Shown here piece by piece: positions 48,026 through 59,880 of a stretch of 64,000 nt of DNA. Within the stretch, counting starts at the first letter, position 1. The number at the start of each line of letters is the position of its first letter. The stretch lies in NCBI GenBank assembly GCA_958295665.1, contig OY282559.1:135697241-135761240 (forward strand), in the 5' to 3' direction. The DNA comes from Tipula vernalis. Lineage: Eukaryota; Arthropoda; Insecta; Diptera; Tipulidae. The position numbers and the translations under genes were made by a program. The notes under the pieces were generated by a model. The model was not told the origin of the DNA. It searched no databases and was given only the letters and a program-made list of their open reading frames with translations.

Positions 48026-49420
48026 ATGAACGAACCACACTCGAATTTATTGACAACGGAATCGACATCGGAATCTGATACTGAAATAGGGGGTCTACAT
48101 GAAGTTAATAGATTTTTAAAAAACAAGTCCAACATAAATACGAGGAATGCTGCATCTTACATTCCAGAAAAAATTGAAAATAATGATAGTGATTCCGAGT
48201 TCGAGAACAATGATCGTAATGAAGAAACTCCACAAATGGGCACTGACTAGCAAGCACCTGAATTTGCAAGCAAAGATGTACCACAAACCAAAAAAAATAT
48301 TCATTGCTCGCAAATAGCAGGGCCCTCACATAGACAAGTGCCATTTGTCCGAAAAAATTCAATCCATGGTTCACAGATAGCGGGTCCATCTACAAAAGAA
48401 GTTTCCAGAATTCCTACGGGAGAAAGTCCCGGTTCTAATGCTGAAATTGAAATTTGTAGAAAATGAAAGGGCAGATATGACTCCGAAGCGATAGCGATTA
48501 TGAAGACTATGATCAGGAAGTTGATTGTGATAATCTTGACAATAATGATAATGAAGACGGAGAAAACGACATAAACAATATTCAGATGGAAGAGTATCAA
48601 CAATCACTGCAGGGTAATCTTTATACATCGTACAATCACGATATTAATGTACATAAAGAGTTTTTAAATAAATTTATCAATAACCCATTCGGTTATCCTT
48701 TTGACGTGTGTGATCGCCTTTGGTTCAACAAGGATTTAAAAATAGTGCTTAATCAAAATGATACAGAAAATATTACACTCACCCAGAATATCCGGATGAT
48801 TTACGTAATCTCCATTAGATTTGGTAATCGAACGATTAATATCCCCTCGTATTCCGTTTATGCAAATAAGACATCTTCGACATATCAATGGCCAGTATGG
48901 AATTTATGGACAAGTTATAAACGTCCCATTAGAGGTTGATAATATGATTAAGAAGTAACCCCGCGATGTGGATGATGATTATTGTATCAATGTACATATT
49001 AAAAGAAAGAAAATTCATAAATCGAGTTTCGTACAAGGATTGGTGAATAAGAGGGTAATAAAAATATGGCTAAAATATTTAATACAAACGGCGTTGTAAA
49101 CTATGTACCAAATGACAATTGATGATAGTTTTTTAAACTGTAACGAAGATAATGACTGTGACAACGAACAATTTCTTCATGTTGACGGTGATAATGAATT
49201 GGTGGAAAATATCCCTATAGAGGAGAGTTTAGTTGCACAACAACAATCATTGATTTGGAACGAGGATTTCTACCTTAGAATCACACCGGGAGAACATAAT
49301 GTGCCAATCAGTCTATTGTTTGATAAGCATGCTGAAGAACTTTCTTTCCCTGGAATATATCTAGGACACTTCAGAGAGGGAGTTAATGTCACGCCTTTTA
49401 TGGCAACGAGTGAATTATAG
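48026..49420 (+). pseudogene. Helentron N-terminal region
   Basis: Frame pieces start at ATG 48026 (MNEPHSNLLTTESTSESDTE), acidic and serine-rich, with a stop at 48248. At 48586-48760 is the Helitron signature FLNKFINNPFGYPFDVCDRL with WFNKDLKIVL. At 49103-49420 the second block, DNELVENIPIEESLVAQQ then ITPGEHNVPISLLFDKHAEE and LSFPGIYLGHFREGVNVTPF, matches the region before Rep in arthropod Helitrons. Function of the region is unknown; it is thought to include DNA-binding motifs. Confidence 0.82.
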
Positions 49421-49429
49421 ACTAAGATA

Positions 49430-50530
49430 GACGTGTCGTAACTCCAGATCACTTATTATGTATGGCAATGAAAATAATGAGAATCAGAGTCAAAGACTCT
49501 CTCACCATATCCTTTAAACATGTAGGGAAGAATACTAAGATTACAAAGGAACAGATAGAATCAGAAGATTACATTCAATGATGTATCGAAATTAACTTAG
49601 CTTTTTTAAGACCTATACCAAATTCAGCTTGGTATTGATCTGAAAAAAAAGATCTATTTGCTATGATTCGTCAATTAGGGAAACCAACGCTATTTTTTAC
49701 CATTAGCGCAAATGAAATTGGATGGCCAAATTTATTGCAATTAATTTACAAATTACGGAACAAGAAATTAATTTCAAAAAAAGGATCCGAATAATTAGAA
49801 TACATGCACAAGAGTACTCTAATTAATGAAGACGCTGGTACAGGTGCACTGTATTTCAACAATTAGCTATCATGAGTATATTACAATCCAAAAGATTCAG
49901 CCTATTCAAGAAGTACAGAATTCTACATTACTTCAAGAGAATTGAGTTTCAACATCGAGGAAGTCCACATGCTTACATTATAGCTTGGTGGATTAATGCT
50001 CCCGATGATTGACTAGGAAAAGACTATCAACAAGCTATTGATCTGATAGATGCGCTCTTTTCGTCTCAGCATCGGAAACTTCAGGTAATATTAAATTGAA
50101 TACTCACAAGCACACTTTCACCTGCTACAAGAAAATCACATCCAATCGTGTACAAGAATGCAGATTCGAAGCTCCTTTTATGCCATGCAAGAAAACCGCT
50201 ATATTAATTCCAATGAATTTTATACACGAAATAATATTGCTTCGGATGAGGAATATTTAAATATTTTACGAGCGGGAATAAAGCGTCCACGAGTGTTTGT
50301 GAAACGTCAACTTTCAGAAATATGGCATAACTCCTTTAATCCGCCTATATTTAATGTGGATAAGTCAAATACCGACATTCAATTTATTACGGAAGAGTAT
50401 ACTTGTGCAGCATACGTTGTTGAGTACGTTAACAAATCGCGGTGTGAGTAATTTACAGAGGAAAATTATAGAAACTATGAATGAAAATCCCGAATTTGAT
50501 ATAGTAGATATAACGAGGAGTTTAAGTATT
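49430..50530 (+). pseudogene. Helentron Rep (rolling-circle initiator) domain
   Basis: Broken frames read LLCMAMKIMRIRVKDSLTIS, KDLFAMIRQLGKPTLFFTIS and ANEIGWPNLLQLIYKLR. Near 49940 is IEFQHRGSPHAYIIAWWINA. The family's HUH metal-binding motif (H-x-H) is here H-A-Y: CAT GCT TAC at 49968-49976, so the second histidine is lost by one C-to-T change. Downstream (50158-50451) come FYTRNNIASDEEYLNILRAG and EEYTCAAYVVEYVNKS, which carries the paired tyrosines. Then KIIETMNENPEFDIVDITRS leads into the insertion. Rep nicks and joins DNA strands in rolling-circle transposition; this copy could not. Confidence 0.87.
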
Positions 50531-51012
50531 CTTTTTTTTTTTTTTTTTACTTTTTTTTTTTATTTTTTTTTATTTTTTTATTATCTAATTAAAGATTTAA
50601 AAATTATACCCGTTGCTTCACCTTCGGGGACTTATGGTGCGGAATAATAAATTGGAACCGTTTAATAGCTAATTTCGTAAGTGCTTTAGCTTAAAAATTT
50701 GCAAATTATACCCATTGCTTCAACTTCGGAACTGGTGACGCTATATTGAACCGTGTGGTATAAAAAATTACCACCAGTTAGCTGAAGCTGGTATCGCCCT
50801 TTAGAACAGTGCAAAGATCGAAATAAAGTTGAAATAACGCCGAACAACCAATGCAGAAGTTTTACTAGCATATTGTCTAACTCTTGGTCTACACTGATAC
50901 TACATTGTAAATGAGCATATGCTCAAAATGAGTATCTCAAAATTATTTTAAATAAATAAATAAATAAAAATAAAGTAAAATATAAAATAAATAAATAAAT
51001 TTATAAGTATTA
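50530..51012. mobile_element. 480-bp insertion inside the Helentron, with target duplication
   Basis: Coding passes from DITRSLS at 50525 to LNSTEAAWYLMREPMSKAY at 51018. The two edges carry TAAGTATT (about 50523-50530 and 51005-51012), an 8-bp target duplication. The insert begins with long T-runs and ends with an AAAT repeat. It has two related internal phrases, ATACCCGTTGCTTCACCTTCGG (50608) and ATACCCATTGCTTCAACTTCGG (50706). The T-run next to one edge suggests a retroposed sequence in minus orientation; no tRNA-like box was seen. Confidence 0.7.
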
Positions 51013-52830
51013 ATCTTTTAAACAGTACGGAAGCTGCTTGGTACCTGATGAGAGAGCCGATGTCTAAAGCTTATACTCAAATAGTTTATATACCAATTGT
51101 GTGGCCCGTTGAACGCCAAAGGAATAAAAAAATAATGAAAGAGCTCTCTGCATTAGAAGCCGAATCAACGGATATATGGAAGGAGAACTGTGTCAAGAGT
51201 AAAAACACCTATCGATGACGATGAAGTTTTAGACGTCAGAGGCAGATTCCTGGAAGCTAATCTATTTGAACATTTATAAAACGATCCGAATGTTGACGGT
51301 AATGCTGATTTACGACTAGCTGCCTTGAACAAATTAGGTGCCATAGCTAAAAGAAGAGAAAATGTTTTACCGCATGCACAGTTCTGTAAATCGATGCGCA
51401 TGGCGAATGAAAAACAGCTAAATCTTCTTTTGCAAGTGATTCATCATTTATTGTCTAGTGAAGATAATCCTCTCTAGATATTTTTTACGGGGCCAACTGG
51501 ATGTGGTAAAACATTTGTAACAAAATTAATCATGGAAATATATAATAGACTTTCCGATAGCGATGGCTATTGTAATGCCTACATAACTTATGCTTCTACT
51601 GGGAAAGCTGCTGTTGCTATCGATGGCACCACTGTTCATACGGCGGTTAAAATATCTGTGTCAGAATTGTTACCTTTGAGTATAGAGGTAGCTCATCAGT
51701 ATCGAGCCTTGTTTAAATATGTCAGAGTTATTATAATTGACGAAGTGTGTATGATATCGGCAGAATTATTAGAACAAATTGATCAACGATTGAAATCAAT
51801 CACGGGAAAATTTAACAATAATTTTGGAGGCTCGATATGATATTGATATGAGATTTGCGTCAATTACCCCCAGTAAGAGTAACGCGCATATCTAAACAAA
51901 TTTTAAAAAAAATTACTGGGAAGTCCTTGTGGCATTGTTTACAATTTTATGAATTATCAGAGGTTATGAGGCAAGATTATGTTCAGTTCTCATCAGCGTT
52001 AACTAAAATTGGCAATGGAAAAAAATTGACGGAAGAAGAACTCCAACTTATTGAATCGCATTTTCTTCCACAGGACAAAGCAAATAGACTATGCCCACAT
52101 GGAGTACGATTATTCCACTAAAATGATTCCGTTAAAAGATATAATAATTCCATTTTGAAAAATGCTGTTGATAAAGTCATTTCGATTGCTATAGATATTT
52201 ACACTGGATGTCTTAATAAAGAACAGGAGGCTTTTGTCAAACAAAAATTGCATAAAATGTCGGCAATAAATACTGGTGGGCTACCATATGAACTTACATT
52301 TGTTAAAGGAACATATTACATTATAACCACAAACATCGATGTTTCGGATGGTCTGGCTAATGGCACAGTCGGAAAATTATGTCACATTATATTCAACGAT
52401 GATGGGGAAGTTTCAAACTGTGGCTTATTTTCCCAAATAAAATTGGGCAGAAGCTGCAGAAAAAATGTACAGGATACATGGAACAACACAATATTGATCG
52501 CAATGCCGTACTTATTTTACGAAGGTCGTCCTTGATACCGATGAATAATAATAAAACAATTAACATTCGGAGAAATCATTTCCCATTGGTATCATCATGT
52601 TCTATCACGATACATAAATCGCAGGGTGGGCCTTTCGATGAGATTGTTTATGAATACGACAAAAGCCACTCCATATAATTAGTGTATGTTGCCTTATCGA
52701 GAGTGACGATTATTAATGGTCTATATATCACTAAAAAAGATGACAGCAACATTTTCCACCATGGCAGAAGAAATTCTGTAGGTACAACAGATATACAAAG
52801 AGAATTTCAAAGATTATCACTCAATAGACT
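51013..52830 (+). pseudogene. Helentron PIF1-like helicase domain
   Basis: Broken frames cover all the expected motifs. TEAAWYLMREPMSKAYTQIV lies at 51020, and GNADLRLAALNKLGAIAKRR at 51300. Walker A is FFTGPTGCGKTFVTK at about 51481-51525, and ITYASTGKAAVAIDGTTVHT follows. Walker B is VIIIDEVCMISAELLEQID at about 51728. LRQLPPVRVTRISKQ lies at 51850, and FYELSEVMRQDYVQF. LANGTVGKLCHIIFND is at 52350. Motifs V-VI are SCSITIHKSQGGPFDEIVYE and VYVALSRVTIINGLYIT at 52600-52730. It would unwind donor DNA. Stops occur just before Walker A (51475-51477) and elsewhere. Confidence 0.9.
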
Positions 52831-53680
52831 GCCAACAATTATTGAGTTTTTGGGAAGTTTTATTTCTAATAGAACAGGAATAACCTTTCATTCAATAAAT
52901 AGTCAAAGTCTCATTGCACATGCACTCGACCTGAATGACAGCGTATTCAAAAAATTAACAATAGTTATATTATCGGAAGCACATTTGAGAGATGGGAAAA
53001 ACATCGATATTCCGAATTTTCATTGCATAGCAAAGTATAAACGAGAGAATGTTGCTGCGGGAGGAGTAGCAATTTATCACAATGAAAGTGACCATAATAA
53101 TATAGTCACTTCTCACATGGATGTTCATTCAAGGGTATCGGAATCTCTTGTTGCAGCACAGTCTGTTATTGGAGAAATTTTTATTAGTAAATGCGTTCCA
53201 CAAACTGGTCGACAATTCGTAGTTGTAGCGCTATACATCTCTCCTGGTAAAACTGTAAACCAGATCATAAAGTTTTATACCAAAATTTATTAATTTATAC
53301 CAGAGAAGGTTCCGCACTGCTCGATGAAAATTTTCATGAAATTCCAAAGATAATGAGCGGCGATTTCAACATCAATTTTTCCGATAAAAAAACAGAGCCA
53401 TTGATAAATTTTCTAAAAGAGAAACAAGACTTAGTAATGCCGAATGATTAGAATCAAAGTACGACCAAATACGGAACGACCATCGATGCTGTATTTAGTA
53501 GATATCTTGAAAAGTTTAAATCTAGAATATTTGTTAGTTACTTTAGCTATCATAAGCCGATTGTGTCTTTCCTGGAATACAGTACGATTTCTAATGACCA
53601 ACCAGAAAATGACCATGATGAAAGAATGATTATAGAAGAAATTACTGATAATGATAATAGATATGTAGGTGTATAATATA
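52831..53680 (+). pseudogene. Helentron C-terminal endonuclease (EEP-type) domain
   Basis: Directly after the helicase, in one frame, comes FHSINSQSLIAHALDLND, then LTIVILSEAHLRDGKNIDIP (with the catalytic glutamate of the EEP fold), VAAGGVAIYHNES and FVVVALYISPGKTVNQIIKF. After a stop at 53291-53293 the domain continues in other frames as MSGDFNINFSDKK (the GDFN box), STTKYGTTIDAVFSRY and SYFSYHKPIVSFLEY. In the last the usual SDH reads SYH. This fold cleaves DNA phosphodiesters and in Helentrons resembles the LINE apurinic-type endonuclease. Loss of the SDH aspartate and several frame breaks make it inactive. Confidence 0.85.
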
Positions 53681-53759
53681 ATACTGAAGTCACTTATAAT
53701 ATATTGAAGAGAATTATATTGAATAACAGGGAAAAATCTGTTATATTTCATTTATGTAT

Positions 53760-53790
53760 CCTGTCTGTCTGTCTGTGTGCGTGTATGTGA
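53760..53790 (+). repeat. short GTCT/GTGT microsatellite after the Helentron
   Basis: CTGTCTGTCTGTCTGTGTGC lies about 80 bp after the last endonuclease coding piece. The same GTCT word seeds the microsatellite in the mini-me/HINE-like copies at 4585 and 7738. Confidence 0.8.
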
Positions 53791-55930
53791 GTGAATGACC
53801 AAAGAAGTATAACTTTCACCGTCTGGTCCGACGCAGATCCAATTTTTTTTTAAGTTTAACTTTAAATATTTGGCAAATAGAGGGTGTCATAAGTGATAGT
53901 GTCAGAGTTTTTAAAGACGAAATGTAGATAGCCGTATAGGAGCTGATATGAAATGGTTATTATTATGATAAAATACCGTCATACTCGTCATATGACTTTC
54001 AAGATCATTTTAGAATGAGATAAGTTACGGTAAGAACCAATTATATGTAAATAAACATAAAATGAAATGAACACTATTTGTAGCAATTACTGTCAACAAT
54101 TTTATAGTGAAGGGATAGTCGTTTCAACATTTCTAAGGCAACAAAACGTTACATCGTCATTGGAGTTACTACTTGATTGTGTGTGCTGCAAGGTATCAGC
54201 TTTAGTAATATAAAACGTCATAAATTAATATATGTATATATTTTAGATATTTGTGATAATTACTCCAATGAACAATGCATTATTACCACCTATGAGGATT
54301 AAGGCGTGAATAATGCATTATTAACACCTAACGTGTTTACTCTCGTTGGTCCAATTTATTAACAGCTTATGGAGGTTATGGAAACGGATCGAAGAGGATA
54401 GAGGTGTTTTCGTCGTCCTCTTCGAAAATTTTTATTAATTTTTTACTTTGTGCAATGTTTGTATTTTGTGAAACTGCTTTGTGGGTGGAAATTTAAATTA
54501 AATTAATAACGACGGATTTGTGTATCTATTGTATGTATGTGTTAAATAAAAATAATAAATTTAACTATATTTCCATGTATGTGATAAATATTTTGCTTAT
54601 TTTACCTCTTAAAAGCTACAAACGTAGCAAAGGTAAAAAGAGTGTTGTAATAACGTGTGAATAGTGAATAGTGTGTGAAAGTTTCAATTACAGTGTGTAG
54701 TGAACGTGATTATCGGGTATATTTTGTTTAGTAATACAGTGTTGCTGGACATACTGTTTATGGATACATAAATTAACGGTGTGATTGTATATTCATGTAT
54801 AAATTTCAGATCAACAATACATGTTTATGTTTGGATGTGTGTGTTTATAAATTTAACATCAAAAATAACTGCGACGTGGAAGCGCCTATACAAGTTTCGT
54901 TATCCATCTCGTTCTAATCAAATTCTAAAATTGAAAATCGATATGAAAAGAGAAAAATCAATTTTGTGATTTACAAACGTAATAAAAAGATCCCGTTATT
55001 TGACCCTTTGCACACACATTCATGAATATAAATACATGTTTTTTTTTCGTTGTTGTTGTGGTTTGTGTACTACGGAACCTGTTTAAGCGATTCTTGTTTT
55101 GAGAAAATATCGATTGATTTCGCTTGTTTTTTAGGAGGGGATGATTTTGAACATGATATTACAGCTTTAGATTTAAGAAACAGCAGCACCGGGGATGATA
55201 TTGAGCCTTAATATATCTGCTCAGGCTTCTGGAGAATACGAAATACACATTGACAAATGATAATTTTTAAAAATGGAGTAGGATTGTGTTGCTTGCTGCT
55301 TTTTTGTTGTATTTTCCTCACTCGTATACATACTACATACAACACACAAGAAGAACGTATAAACACCATCAGAAACTAAGAACTAATTTCCTTTTTCAGT
55401 TTTTTTTTTTTTACAAAAAATTTAAATTTCTTATAATTCGAGATTATTCACCGAGAGAATAAATTCGATTGTCACAATCAAAAAAGTGCCCAACCGTGAT
55501 CTGTCGGTTGTCATTGTATTTGTTAAATTCGATTGTAACAACCTAATGAATAAGTAAGACTAAACGATATCAAGTTGTAGTAACTTCATGAACATTGAAA
55601 CAATCTCATTTATTTACAATAGCAATTATAAATAAGTTACAGCAACCAGTTAATCTGTTAACTTAAGTCTGAAAAAGATTGTGATGATCACTAATTTGAA
55701 CTGGGTGGTCATTTTGTGGTGCTATATTACATTTGGTGATAAAACTGTGATAAACTGACATTTGTCGTAGCTTACTGCGGTCCCATCTTGGATGAACAAC
55801 GTCACGTCGTATAATGATTTGAATGAAAATGACCATAATATCTTCCATCTTACTTCTACAAGTGGAAAAAATTTGTTGATTTAATTTTTTGTATATGGAG
55901 TTTGGTTAAAAACACCTCTAATCAAAATTT
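53791..55930. other. noncoding stretch
   Basis: No gene recognised. AATGCATTATTACCACCTA (54269) and AATGCATTATTAACACCTAA (54310) repeat about 41 bp apart. GAATAATGCATTATT adds palindromic character here. The end presumably includes degraded upstream sequence of the next Gypsy element. Confidence 0.45.
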
Positions 55931-55940
55931 CAAAAAATGA

Positions 55941-57545
55941 ATGAAATTTACATTGACACGGGACGACAACGTTTTACGGGAATATAAGGACATCACAGTA
56001 CAGCACGACCACATGGCTCCGTCAAAAACTAATATCACGCATCAAATAATTACAACAGGCCATCCATTTTTTGTACGCCCTCGTCGACTCGCGCCATACA
56101 AATACCAAGTGGCTCGCAACGAATTCTAAGACCTAGTACGGAGAGGGATCTGCCGACCGTCTAAAAGCAATTGGGCTTCCCCATTGCACATGCTAAAAAA
56201 ACAAAATGGCGAGTGGAGTCCATGTGGCGATTACCGCCGTTTGAATTCAATTACGGTACCGAATCGTTACCCTATACCATTTATACCAGATTTCGGAAAC
56301 ATTCTAAGTAGTTGTAAAATATTTTCCACAATTGATCTTCAACGAGTATATCATCAAATCCCAGTAGAACCTGCGGATATACCAAAAACTGCGATAACAA
56401 CACCGTTCGGTTTATTTGAATTTCTATATATGTACACCGTTCGGACTCTGCAACGCCGCACAGACCCAGCAACGACTAATGCATGGGGTTTTAAAAAATT
56501 TACCGTTCGTGTTCCCGTATATCGATGACAAAGCTGTCGCATCTGAAAACATAGAGGAACATCACAAACACCTCTCCATCGTATTCGAACGATTGCGACA
56601 ATACGGGTTAAGCATCAACGTTTCAAAATGTATATTTGGAAGAGCCGAAGTTAAATTCCTCGGGCACTTAATCACAGCAAATGGTTTAAAACCCCTACCA
56701 GAAAAGATTGAAACAATAAAAAAATTCGAACGCCCAACAACCGCGGCTTGGTTAAAACGTTTTCTGGCCATGGTAAATTTTTACCGAAGGTTTATAAGAA
56801 ATGCAGCAAAAAATCAATCAACGCTTCAAAAGTTAATTATTGGAAACAAAAAAAATGATCAAACACCACTTGAGTGGTCGGAAGAGGCAGTTACAGCTTT
56901 TCAACTATATGTAAAAATGATCTAATTAATTCAACCTTATTGGCGCACCCGGTAAGCAACGCAGACCTAATTTTATTTACGGATGCATCAAACCATGCCG
57001 TTGGCGCATGTTTAAACCAATCTGTAAACGGAAGTGAGCTCTAGCCTTTGGGTTTCTATTAAAAAAAATTATCAGAAACCAAACAAATGCGACACACCTA
57101 CGATAGAGAGTTGACTGCCATTTATCAGGCTGTGAAATATTTTCGTCAAATGTAGGAAGGAAGAAAATGTTGTATCTTTACTGATCACAAACCGCTTACA
57201 TTTGCATTCCGACAAAAGAAAGACTACACTAACGCCGAGGCAAATTAGGCAACTCGACTACATCAGTCAATTTTCGACTGACATTCGTCATATTATCGGT
57301 TCGGATAACAATGTGGCTGATCTACTGTCAAGAATTTACGTGATAAATTTAACGGGCGAAGTAAATTTCGAGAAATTGGCAGCAGCGCAACACCATGATC
57401 CAGAATTAAAATCAATACTGGACAGGAATTCAAAGAAGATATCCTTGCAAATAAGCCGCTTCACCATGCCGGATACAAATATACAAATTTATTGTGATTC
57501 TTTACAAAATCACCGGTGTGGAGTTTTTAACACTTTTTTTTAACA
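55941..57545 (+). pseudogene. Gypsy-type pol relic 2 (RT, RNase H, integrase start)
   Basis: Frame pieces in order: THQIITTGHPFFVRPRRLAP (56030) and [19 protein letters not shown]; the RT fingers [20 protein letters not shown] (56210); [20 protein letters not shown] with the first catalytic aspartate; [39 protein letters not shown], the catalytic box YIDD (56510); INVSKCIFGRAEVKFLGHLI; and AMVNFYRRFIRNAAKNQSTL. RNase H is at 56960-57230 in damaged form (FTDASNHAVGACLN, TYDRELTAIY). Then RQLDYISQFSTDIRHIIGSD and NVADLLSRIYVINL precede a truncated integrase entry ending 57540. It is unlike the Gypsy copy at 20 kb. Several stops and frameshifts; no LTR found. Confidence 0.88.
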
Positions 57546-57690
57546 CATTTTACGCAAGTGTACCTACATTTGTTTGACAGTGTAGTACAAGTTATTAAAC
57601 AAAACTTTTAACGCTTCTTTTCAACACATTTTTTAACACATTTCACGTAAGTGTACAATTGTTTGATAGTGTAATTCTAGAAAAAATTAA
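57530..57690. repeat. direct repeat after the Gypsy relic
   Basis: TTTTTTAACACATTTTACGCAAGTGTAC with TTTGTTTGACAGTGTA (57534-57585) recurs as TTTTTTAACACATTTCACGTAAGTGTAC with TTGTTTGATAGTGTA (57632-57682), about 97 bp apart. Confidence 0.75.
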
Positions 57691-58955
57691 TATATGAGAA
57701 ACAAGATTTTACCATAAGCTAAATAACAAAATCATTAGAAAATCATGATTCTACACATTGCTAAATAACACAAATTTCAGAGATTGGCTCGCATAGGCAC
57801 CATATGGGATAGAAAGGCGATACATTAGGCTTTACAAATCTGTATGTGTAATTCCATAATTTAGGGTTGGGCTCTGATGACAAATTTTCAAATATTACCA
57901 AAATGATCGAATATATGGAAAAACTTGTTTTTCAGCTTAATTAGGTGTCTGTAACCGGGCCGAATTTGTCCTCACTAACATTCCTTTCCCATTGCTCGAT
58001 TTTGTTACATGTAAAAAGGTGTACGATGGCTGCCTGGCCAGGGGCGGATATCTACTATTAGACTTATGTGGTTATCGATGTGGCGCCTTTCTTTACGGAG
58101 TGAATATTGCTATGTTTGGCTTCATGAAAAGCTGAGTTTGATGGTACATAAAATATTATTTCATTGGTGAGGGAAAGTTATGATGTCGTGTTGTAACATG
58201 GGTATAGTGGTGTAGTATTCGCATTAATAATACGAGAGACTTGCTTAGTGCTTTATCGTACATTGAAATCAATCAATCAATCAATCAAAAACTTTATAGA
58301 GGTAATGGAAACTTATTAACAGCCCAAATTTACTTTAATATCAAACTATCGTCGGTACGGGTGTTTATAGAGAAACCGTTTTGAATATTAAAACAGAAAT
58401 TTAGAAAATTAAAATTTTAGATATTAGTGACTTGGAGATGGGCAAGGAGATATCTGATTTAAATCAACCTAATTTTTAACTATATTTAAATCACTTATTT
58501 TTTATTATGTGTAATTCAATCCTTTATTTAACTAGACCTAACTTTATTGAAGTTACGGGCTTCCAAAAAAGAAATAATGTCATATTCAAAATTATGGGCG
58601 GCGCGACAAATTTCAGAATCTTGAAGCCGAAGCAATCTTGGAGGCGAAAACACGATGTTTCTCATTGGTAAATGCATAAATCAATAAATAAGTATTTGAA
58701 TGTGACTCAACTAATGAGTTAACACGATTTCGAAATACCAAATTAATTTGCTATTAAAAAAATTGATTAAATTATTTTTAATTGTTATGTAATTTCAATA
58801 AGGTGAATATTTTTATTTAATAACGCCAACAAATTATGATATCGTTTGATTTAAAATATTTTAAATTTTATTTTTATTTTATTAACAAAAGGCAAATTTC
58901 ACTGCAAAATTGATATTTTATTTGGTTAGTCCAACAAATTTAAAATATTCATATA
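57691..58955. other. noncoding stretch with an (AATC)n tract
   Basis: No coding region recognised. AATCAATCAATCAATCAATC lies at about 58267-58286. Confidence 0.5.
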
Positions 58956-58959
58956 AAAC

Positions 58960-59880
58960 TTCAAAAAATTTTATAAATTTTGTAAATGCTTTATATTCGA
59001 TAAAATTTTTAAATCCAATACATTCTATTAATTTTATAAATTCCGTAAATTCCACAAATTCTACTAATAAAAATTCGATAATTTGTATATACATTTTATA
59101 AAGTTTATGAATACTTTCAACGTTAAAAATTTTATGAATATTATAATACCTTTGAATTTTGAAAATTCTGTGCGTTCTTTTAATTCTAGAAATTCAATAA
59201 ATTCTTTAGTTTTTAAATATGCTTTAGCTTCGATATAGTCTATAAATCTTAAAATTTTAATAAATTATATAAATTCCACCAATTCTACAAAATTTATAAA
59301 ATTAATAAATTATTTATATTTTATAGAGTTTATTGGTTTATAAAATTGTTTTAAGTAATTACATAAATAAGTCAGTTTGCCTTTTTTAAATTCCATCTAA
59401 AAATTCCATAAATTCAGTAAATTCTACAAAGCCTAAAAAATTAGTAAGTTATTTAAATTCTATAAATCCTATAAATTCTGTAAACATGTCAAATTCTATA
59501 AATTTTAATAAGTATTCAAACACTATAAATTCCATAAATTTTATGAATTGTTTTAATTTAATAAATTTTAAATTCTATACATCTTACCCATTCCAAAAAT
59601 TTTATAAATTCTAAAAATTTTACGAAATTTTTTATATGTTGAAAATTGTAAGTTGTATAAATTATTTTATCTGACAGAGTTCTATCAAATCTACAAACCA
59701 AAATTGATTTTCCAATTTTTTTTCTTCTAAAGATTCCATAATTTCTATAAATTGTATAAATTTTATTAATTCTACAAACTCTTTAAATTCTGCAAATTTT
59801 ATTAATTCGATGAGTTCTATAATTTTTAATAATTCACAAACTCTTTAAACTCTGTAAATTCAATAATTTCTAAAAAGTTT
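58960..59880. repeat. degenerate AAATTCTAT-type tandem repeat
   Basis: For about 900 bp the sequence is dominated by 9-12-base words such as ATAAATTCTA, GTAAATTCTG, ACAAATTCTA and ATAAATTTTA. G and C are rare, and A/T blocks alternate with TTC. The words are too diverged for an exact period. Open frames here (for example at 58910-59101) encode only N/S/I/F-rich runs and are not genes. Confidence 0.7.

Larger units (their letters stand above)
48026..53680 (+). mobile_element. Helentron (Rep, helicase and endonuclease), decayed
   Basis: In order on the plus strand: N-terminal and Helitron-specific region, Rep domain, PIF1-like helicase and a C-terminal endonuclease/exonuclease/phosphatase-type domain. 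That last domain distinguishes Helentrons from plain Helitrons. About 5.2 kb is coding after removing the insertion at 50530-51012. Stops and frameshifts occur throughout. A short GTCT microsatellite sits just after the end (53760). Precise termini were not found. Confidence 0.87.

Noticed and set aside
53431..53751. 106-codon minus-strand open frame
   Set aside because: Antisense to the Helentron endonuclease pieces (GTTIDAVFSRY and following) on the plus strand.
58910..59101. Open frame with N/S/F/I-rich protein
   Set aside because: Lies in the degenerate AT repeat; composition explains it.
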